The notes beneath the pieces are model-generated. The model was not told the DNA's origin and searched no databases. It worked only from the letters and a program-made list of their open reading frames with translations. From JBHENC01 sp051000345 (GTDB lineage Bacteria; Acidobacteriota; Blastocatellia; Pyrinomonadales; Pyrinomonadaceae): DNA of 18,926 bases. This document shows positions 14,149 to 18,926 of the stretch, piece after piece. The stretch is taken from assembly GCA_051000345.1 (NCBI GenBank), contig JBPCOJ010000088.1, forward strand, positions 1 to 18,926, written 5' to 3'. Position 1 is the first letter of the stretch, and every line of letters starts with the position of its first letter. Made by a program: the position numbers and the translations under genes.

Positions 14149-15204
14149 ATGTCTAATCAACAATTGCTTACGGCGGCTCAAACCCGCACCGCGAAAACAG
14201 CCTTCACGTTTCTCTTCGCGCTTTTGTGCTGCTTCGCTTCGCTTTCGACAGTCGAAGCACGCGATAAAAAATCGAAGCTCGCCTACGGGCGCATCGAAGT
14301 CGCCACCAATCCGGGCGGCTATCCGATTCTCGTTGACGGCAAGCCTTCGGGAGAAACAACCGCCGAGACGCGCTTGATCGATCTTCCGCCGGGACGCCAC
14401 ACAATTGAAATTCAAATGCCGAACGGCGCGCGCTGGGTACGCGAGTTCAACGTGACGGCAGGCCACAAAAACTGCATCGTTCTTAATTACAGGCCGAAGA
14501 CGATCACGGTTCCCGGCAAATCGCCCTGCCCGTATCCCGTCAGCATTTCCGCGCCTGCCACCGTCAACGACGGCGACACGGTGACCTTCGCTTCCGATGC
14601 TTCCTACGGCGGCAACATGGCGCTCAACTACACTTGGACGGTCAGCCCGCCATCGGCGCGCATCGTCAGCGGCGCAGGCACGCCGACCATCACTGTTGAC
14701 ACCACAGGCATGGGACGCCAGAGAGTCACCGCGATTCTAGTCGTAGATGACGGTTCAGGAGACCGCGCCTGTCATCAGGTAGCACAGGCTTCGACGAGCA
14801 TCGTGCCTTTGCCCGCGCCAATCGTGCGGCCGAAAAAGTTCGACGAATTTCCGTCCATCGCCTTCGACGATGACAAAGCGCGGCTCGACAATCTCGCTAT
14901 CGAATTGCAGAACGCGCCCGCCTCGCAAGGCTACATCATCGTCTACGGCGGACGCCGCAGCCGTCCCGGTCAAGCGGATTTGCTCGGCAACCGCGCCAGA
15001 AGTTATCTGACGGGGCAACGCGGCATCGATGCCAGACGCTTGACCGTGGTCAACGGCGGCTACCGCGACACGGACTTCCTAGAGCTGTACATCGTGCCGC
15101 AGGGCGCGCAAACGCCGCAGGCCGCGCCGACCGTGCAGCCCTCTGAAGTGCAGCCGATGATGGATACGCAACGCCCTGCAAGGCGTTCACGCCGCCGCCG
15201 GTAA
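14149..15204 (+). CDS. Envelope protein with PEGA, PKD-like and OmpA-like regions
   Basis: This 351-residue exported protein has a signal peptide (hydrophobic 18-34, cleavage near VEA) and a PEGA domain at about 46-89 (RIEVATNPGGYPILVDGKPS, LIDLPPGRHTIEIQ). An Ig/PKD-like beta domain follows at about 130-216 (VSISAPATVNDGDTVTFASD, LNYTWTVSPPSARIVSG). An OmpA-like region lies at about 235-318 (IAFDDDKARLDNLAIELQ, IIVYGGRR, GQADLLGNRARSYLTGQRGI, VNGGYRDTDFLELYIVP). A Pro/Gln linker ends in an Arg-rich tail. The OmpA part lacks the full classical peptidoglycan-binding pattern (NxxLSxxRA is NRARS), so wall binding is uncertain. GGAGGAGG at 14132-14139 lies inside the end of the previous gene, and only 4 nt separate the two. 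A joint role at the cell surface is inferred. Confidence 0.83.
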   Translation: MSNQQLLTAAQTRTAKTAFTFLFALLCCFASLSTVEARDKKSKLAYGRIEVATNPGGYPILVDGKPSGETTAETRLIDLPPGRHTIEIQMPNGARWVREFNVTAGHKNCIVLNYRPKTITVPGKSPCPYPVSISAPATVNDGDTVTFASDASYGGNMALNYTWTVSPPSARIVSGAGTPTITVDTTGMGRQRVTAILVVDDGSGDRACHQVAQASTSIVPLPAPIVRPKKFDEFPSIAFDDDKARLDNLAIELQNAPASQGYIIVYGGRRSRPGQADLLGNRARSYLTGQRGIDARRLTVVNGGYRDTDFLELYIVPQGAQTPQAAPTVQPSEVQPMMDTQRPARRSRRRR

Positions 15205-15237
15205 AGCGGGACGCTTAGGTTCGCCGCTTTCTGTTTC

Positions 15238-15284
15238 AAGAGAGAAGCGCATAACATGACGTGTTATGCGCTTCTCTCTTTTCA
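15238..15284 (+). terminator. Strong intrinsic terminator closing the envelope pair
   Basis: AAGAGAGAAGCGCATAACA (15238-15256) and TGTTATGCGCTTCTCTCTT (15262-15280) pair perfectly over 19 bp around a TGACG loop and end in a T run. The A-rich left side means it could also work on the other strand. Confidence 0.93.
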
Positions 15285-15299
15285 TTTCAACGGCGCGGC

Positions 15300-15308
15300 T
15301 GTTAAATT
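15300..15308 (+). promoter_or_regulatory. Extended -10 promoter candidate for glyS
   Basis: TG-T-TAAATT at 15300-15308, the same 9-mer as before rpsO, lies just after the terminator. The start would be near 15315, with a leader of about 90 nt. That leader contains GTTTACC twice (15361-15367 and 15375-15381). Confidence 0.4.
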
Positions 15309-15405
15309 AGTGAGCAACCGGCGGGCAATAACAAATAGAGACAGCAAACGTCATTTGAATGTTTACCGTTGATTGTTTACCATTCAACATTTTCCAGAGG
15401 TCAAA

Positions 15406-16866
15406 GTGGCAGCACCGAACATCGAAACAATCGTCAGCCTCGCCAAGCGGCGCGGCTTTGTTTTTCCTTCATCCGACATCTACGGCGGGCTTGGCAGCGC
15501 GTGGGATTACGGCTCGCTCGGCACGGAGCTTTGCCACAACGTCAAGCAACAGTGGTGGCGCTGGATGGTTCACGAACGCGACGACATGGAAGGCATCGAT
15601 TCCTCGATTATCCTTAATCGACAGGTCTGGAAATACTCCGGCCACGAAGAAACTTTTAGCGATCCTTTAGTTGATTGCAAAAACTGTCAAAGTCGCTGGC
15701 GTGCTGATAAAGCTTTCGACGAGCCTCTGAAATCACTGCTAAATATCACTCTCACGCCTGATGAATTCCTCGACACGCTAAGTCATCTCATTCAAGAAAA
15801 GCAGATTCATTGCCCAAACTGCGGCTCGACGGATTTAACCGATCCTCGTCCTTTTAATTTAATGTTTCGCACAACGCTCGGCGCTGCTGCCGAAGAAGAC
15901 GATCCGACGGCGCTCGCTTACTTGCGTCCCGAAACGGCGCAGGGAATTTTCATTAACTTTCTGAACATCCAAACAACGATGCGCCGCAAATTGCCGTTCG
16001 GCATCGCGCAGATCGGCAAATCATTTCGCAACGAAGTCACGCCCGGCAACTTTATCTTTCGCACTAGGGAATTCGAGCAGATGGAAATGGAATACTTCGT
16101 CAAACCCGGCGAAGACGAGCGCGTGCATCAGGAATGGATCGACCTCTGTTTCGATTGGTACAAAAGCCTCGGCCTCGCCGCCGACAATCTGCGCCTTTAC
16201 GAACAACCGGAAAAGGAACTCGCGCATTATGCCAAGCGCACAGTCGATATTCACTACCGCTTTTTCCCCGAACGCGCCGAAGACGAGCGACAATGGGATG
16301 AACTAATGGGCATCGCCAATCGCACAGACTTTGATCTCAAGGCGCATTCAAAGAAACCTGAAAGAGATGGAGAGCGCATCAACAAAGATTCGACTGAAGA
16401 TTTATCCTACTTCGATGAAGCGACGAAGGAACGCTTTTACCCGTTTGTTATTGAACCGGCGGCAGGCGTCAATCGCTCCGTGCTCGCCTTTCTAATGGAC
16501 GCTTACACGGAACGCACCACAGACAAAAACGAAACGCGCGTCGTGCTGAAACTGCATCCGGCGCTTGCCCCGATCAAAGCCGCCGTGCTGCCGCTCGCAA
16601 AAAACAAACCGGAAATCGTCCATCTCGCAAAGTCAATCAAACGCTCTTTGCAACCAAGCTTGCGCGCCGTTTACGATGACACGGGCGGCATCGGAAAACT
16701 CTACGCGCGCCAAGACGAAATCGGCACGCCCTTCTGTGTCACAGTCGATCATCAATCGCTCGAAGACGAAGCCGTCACCGTGCGCGACAGAGATACTTGG
16801 GAACAAACGCGCATCAAAGTTGCAGACTTGCGCGAACACTTACAGAAAAGATTGAACGAAAAATAA
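15406..16866 (+). CDS. glyS: Glycyl-tRNA synthetase, alpha2 type
   Basis: This class II synthetase attaches glycine to tRNA-Gly. It is the single-chain homodimeric type also found in archaea, eukaryotes and some bacteria, not the alpha2beta2 form. Residues from the GTG start: AKRRGFVFPSSDIYGGLGSA (motif 1 area), a zinc-binding four-Cys set (C91, C94, C136, C139), LRPETAQGIFINF (173-185), motif 2 GKSFRNEVTPGNFIFRTREF (204-223), and motif 3 GVNRSVLAFLMDAY. The anticodon-binding domain follows from about APIKAAVLPL. Start: the frame extends to TTG 15373, but GTG 15406 has AGAGG at 15396-15400, five nt away, and yields the family-typical short N-terminus. The length is 486 residues. It probably heads an operon reaching cca. 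Confidence 0.95.
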   Translation: MAAPNIETIVSLAKRRGFVFPSSDIYGGLGSAWDYGSLGTELCHNVKQQWWRWMVHERDDMEGIDSSIILNRQVWKYSGHEETFSDPLVDCKNCQSRWRADKAFDEPLKSLLNITLTPDEFLDTLSHLIQEKQIHCPNCGSTDLTDPRPFNLMFRTTLGAAAEEDDPTALAYLRPETAQGIFINFLNIQTTMRRKLPFGIAQIGKSFRNEVTPGNFIFRTREFEQMEMEYFVKPGEDERVHQEWIDLCFDWYKSLGLAADNLRLYEQPEKELAHYAKRTVDIHYRFFPERAEDERQWDELMGIANRTDFDLKAHSKKPERDGERINKDSTEDLSYFDEATKERFYPFVIEPAAGVNRSVLAFLMDAYTERTTDKNETRVVLKLHPALAPIKAAVLPLAKNKPEIVHLAKSIKRSLQPSLRAVYDDTGGIGKLYARQDEIGTPFCVTVDHQSLEDEAVTVRDRDTWEQTRIKVADLREHLQKRLNEK

Positions 16867-16895
16867 TGCGACTAATCATGACAGGAGATCAAATC

Positions 16896-17402
16896 ATGAA
16901 ACAGAAACGTCTCGCGCTTGCCCTCTTCGCTTTCTGCGCGCTCGCCTGTTTTGCAAAACCACTCGGCGCGCAATCTTCGCAAACCGTCTTGCATTACAAG
17001 GACGTCGTCGGCACATACGAAGAAAGGATAACGGGAAGCGCGATAACTGTAACGCCCGCCCCGCGCGGACTCTTACATCTTCACATCGAAGCCGTTTATC
17101 CGTATCGCACTGCGAACGGCGAAATGTCAGCCAACACAGGCGAGGCGGAAGGCACTGCGAAACTCGTCGGCAACACAGCCGTCTTCAAGCCGGAGGGAAC
17201 CGAGCAGTGTATTCTTACGCTCGTCTTCAAGCCGTCGCGCTTGATTGTTACGCAAAAAGGAGTTGATAGTGAATGTGGATTCGGCTTCAACGTCAACGCG
17301 GAGGGCAACTATAAGCTGAAGTCACGTCACGCGCCACAAATGGATCAACACCGCGCGCCCGTCAAGTCCAAACCGGAAGCCCGCGCGCATAAGCGTAATT
17401 AA
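16896..17402 (+). CDS. Small secreted protein of unknown function
   Basis: I do not recognise a named family. The 168-residue protein has a clear signal peptide (MKQKRLALALFAFCALACFA, cleavage after LGA near residue 25). A small beta-rich domain of about 115 residues follows (VLHYKDVVGTYEERITGSAI; EAEGTAKLVGNTAVFKPEGT; ILTLVFKPSRLIVTQKG; CGFGFNVNAEGNYKLKS). Two cysteines (C105, C127) could form a disulfide. The repeated beta pattern recalls small periplasmic barrel proteins such as lysozyme-inhibitor-like ones, but this is only a resemblance. The tail is basic. AGGAG at 16883-16887 lies 8 nt before ATG 16896; a longer frame from 16797 would overlap glyS and is rejected. It follows glyS by 29 nt with no terminator between, so cotranscription is likely. 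Confidence 0.8.
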   Translation: MKQKRLALALFAFCALACFAKPLGAQSSQTVLHYKDVVGTYEERITGSAITVTPAPRGLLHLHIEAVYPYRTANGEMSANTGEAEGTAKLVGNTAVFKPEGTEQCILTLVFKPSRLIVTQKGVDSECGFGFNVNAEGNYKLKSRHAPQMDQHRAPVKSKPEARAHKRN

Positions 17403-17437
17403 CGAATCGTTTATCGCTTGCCGCGAAATCGCTTGTT

Positions 17438-17884
17438 ATGGCAATCGTCAAGAAACGCAACGAACAAACAGACGCGCGCCTGCTGCTCGAATCAAGCGCG
17501 CCTGTCGAATTGCCGCCCGCCGAAATCGCGGACGCGGCGGTGCTCGTGCAGTTCGATAAGTTCAAGCCATACGTCGCGGAACTTCTCGAAACCTTGCGCG
17601 CAGGCACAATCGCAGAGCCTGTTCCTGTGATGATGGACGGCTCGACCTTCGCCGTTCACACACAGACGCGCACCTTCTGGATCAAGCTGTGGCACAAGCC
17701 CGCGTCCGGCATGACGCGCATCGAACGCGCGCAAGTCATCAGTTGCCTGCCTTCGACGCGCGGCCTGCGCATCATGGTGGAAAATCACGCTGCCGACTTT
17801 GACGATCAATTCGACGACGACGATCAGTTTGATGATGACGATGATGATACGTCGAATAGTGAAACGGAAAGTGTACACGACTAA
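17438..17884 (+). CDS. Hypothetical protein with acidic Asp-rich tail
   Basis: I do not recognise this 148-residue protein. The first 115 residues look globular and cytoplasmic, with no signal peptide: a basic start MAIVKKRNEQ, then VLVQFDKFKPYVAELLETLR, VPVMMDGSTFAVHTQTRTFW and IKLWHKPASGMTRIERAQVI. Residues 119-137 are almost only Asp with two DDQF units, followed by a Ser/Glu end. Such tails can bind basic partners, metal ions or RNA-binding proteins, but nothing specific is shown. It sits 35 nt after the secreted-protein gene and 53 nt before cca, in the same direction, so is probably part of the glyS-cca transcript. No Shine-Dalgarno sequence is visible before ATG 17438. Codon pattern and GC match its neighbours. 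Confidence 0.75.
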   Translation: MAIVKKRNEQTDARLLLESSAPVELPPAEIADAAVLVQFDKFKPYVAELLETLRAGTIAEPVPVMMDGSTFAVHTQTRTFWIKLWHKPASGMTRIERAQVISCLPSTRGLRIMVENHAADFDDQFDDDDQFDDDDDDTSNSETESVHD

Positions 17885-17937
17885 ACTCATCATCGTCACC
17901 GCCGCCGCCGCCGCTGCTTGCTTCCGCTTTTAACTTC

Positions 17938-18926
17938 ATGCCCGCGCATATCCCAGAAAAGATAATTAAACTCGCGCGTCTTGTCCGCGACGGCGGCGGG
18001 CGCGCTCTGCTCGTCGGCGGCTGCGTGCGCGATTGGTTAATGAACGAAGCGCCGAAGGATTGGGACGCGGAAGTTTACGGCATAGAGCCTGCCGCCTTGC
18101 GCCGGATGCTCGAAACATTCGGGCGCGTCGATGCCGTCGGCGAAGCCTTCACCGTCTACAAACTCGGCACTGATCTGGACGTTTCCATTCCGCGACGCGA
18201 ACGCAAAACTGGACGCGGCCACCGCGCGTTCGTCATCGAAGGCGATCCCTCGATGTCTTTTGAAGACGCACTGCGCCGCCGAGATTTCACCATCAACGCC
18301 ATTCTGCAAGACCCGCTGACAAACGAACTCATTGATCCGTTCAACGGACAAGCCGACATTGCAAATAAAACCCTGCGCGCCGTCTCAATCGAAACATTCG
18401 CCGAAGATTCCTTGCGCGTGCTGCGCGCCGCACAGTTTGCCGCGCGCTTCGAGTTCGACATCGAACCGGCAACCATTGAGCTATGCCGCGCCATCGACCT
18501 CACGGATTTGCCGCGCGAACGCATCTGGAACGAAATGGAAAAACTGCTGCTTCGCGCCCGCCGTCCGTCAATCGGATTAAAGTGGCTGGATAATCTCGGC
18601 GTCACCGCGCAACTTTTTCCCGAACTACAATCGTTAATCGGCGTTCCGCAAGAAAAAGAATGGCATCCCGAAGGCGATTGTGACGTTCACACGCAACTCG
18701 TCGTTGATCGCGCGCGCGAACTGCTTGACGATTTGCCTTACGCGAAGCAAGTAACGCTGATGCTCACCGCGCTCTGCCATGACTTCGGCAAGCCCGCGAC
18801 GACTGAATTTATCGAAGGACGCATACGCTCGCGCGGCCACGAGGAAGCAGGAGTTGCGCCTACGGAAAGCTTTCTTGAACGCTTGAATGTTTATACGATG
18901 GATGGTTACGATGTGCGCGCGCAGGT
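17938..18926 (+). CDS. cca: CCA-adding tRNA nucleotidyltransferase with HD domain, 3' end outside window
   Basis: This enzyme adds or repairs the 3'-CCA of tRNA without a template. 329 codons are present, open to the right edge. The class II nucleotidyltransferase head shows LLVGGCVRDWLMNEAPKDWD (residues 24-43), with the expected catalytic Asp pair D41 and D43. It then has SFEDALRRRDFTINAILQDP (108-126), DPFNGQADI and the neck motif EDSLRVLRAAQFAARFEFDI (156-175). An HD-type region follows (DVHTQLVVDRAR, then CHDFGKPAT with H281 D282, and RGHEEAG), as in E. coli-type enzymes with phosphohydrolase activity. A poly(A) polymerase of the same superfamily is the main alternative, but the head motifs and HD domain favour CCA addition. 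ATG 17938 is chosen because homologous sequence begins directly after it. No Shine-Dalgarno sequence is seen. (GCC)4 repeats lie upstream at about 17899-17913. Confidence 0.9.
   Translation, partial: MPAHIPEKIIKLARLVRDGGGRALLVGGCVRDWLMNEAPKDWDAEVYGIEPAALRRMLETFGRVDAVGEAFTVYKLGTDLDVSIPRRERKTGRGHRAFVIEGDPSMSFEDALRRRDFTINAILQDPLTNELIDPFNGQADIANKTLRAVSIETFAEDSLRVLRAAQFAARFEFDIEPATIELCRAIDLTDLPRERIWNEMEKLLLRARRPSIGLKWLDNLGVTAQLFPELQSLIGVPQEKEWHPEGDCDVHTQLVVDRARELLDDLPYAKQVTLMLTALCHDFGKPATTEFIEGRIRSRGHEEAGVAPTESFLERLNVYTMDGYDVRAQ

Noticed and set aside
16797..16895. N-terminal extension of the small secreted protein into glyS
   Set aside because: It would overlap the synthetase gene and bury the signal peptide; ATG 16896 has AGGAG at 8 nt.
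17885..17937. GCC triplet run before cca as a functional repeat
   Set aside because: About four to five units only, common in GC-rich DNA; nothing supports a role.

Overview
The window reads as ordinary chromosomal DNA, mostly about 60% GC in coding regions, from a Gram-negative-type bacterium. I think an Acidobacteriota of the Blastocatellia/Pyrinomonadales kind is most likely. The reasons are a PEP-CTERM sorting-signal protein followed by a PEGA plus OmpA-like protein, an alpha2-type glycyl-tRNA synthetase, NDH-2, a solitary MreB, and the general protein style. That placement is an inference and not a proof. No phage, insertion sequence, CRISPR array, rRNA or tRNA gene was seen.

Left part, + strand (2-5597): the 3' two thirds of mfd, interrupted in frame by a TAA codon at 701-703 where homologues have tyrosine; a secreted SurA/PpiC-type peptidyl-prolyl isomerase; an S4-domain RqcP/Hsp15-like protein; and an MreB homologue with its own promoter-like sequence and a 10-bp-stem terminator.

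Middle part (5672-9936): a minus-strand pair (a membrane-anchored TPR-like protein and a polytopic membrane protein, overlapping as TAATG) diverges from dusB. Between them lie two face-to-face promoter-like sequences. dusB ends 2 nt from a convergent low-GC hypothetical gene, which sits behind a type II NADH dehydrogenase gene on the minus strand.

Right part, + strand (10162-18926): rpsO and pnp, the classic ribosomal protein S15/PNPase pair, but separated by a 466-bp non-coding stretch with a strong terminator-like hairpin and leader structures. A second 466-bp structured non-coding stretch follows, then a translationally coupled envelope pair (PEP-CTERM protein; PEGA/PKD-like/OmpA-like protein) closed by a 19-bp-stem terminator. 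Last comes a probable operon glyS - small secreted protein - acidic-tailed protein - cca, with cca running off the right edge.

The main theme is RNA and translation housekeeping: mfd (transcription-coupled repair), rqcP (ribosome quality control), dusB (tRNA modification), rpsO, pnp (RNA decay), glyS (tRNA charging) and cca (tRNA 3' end). Envelope genes (PPIase, MreB, PEP-CTERM, PEGA/OmpA) are interspersed. I did not find a clearly new multi-gene system. The points most worth a second look are the in-frame stop in mfd, the divergent solitary MreB, the low-GC orphan gene, the structured intergenic regions and a recurring extended -10 motif.
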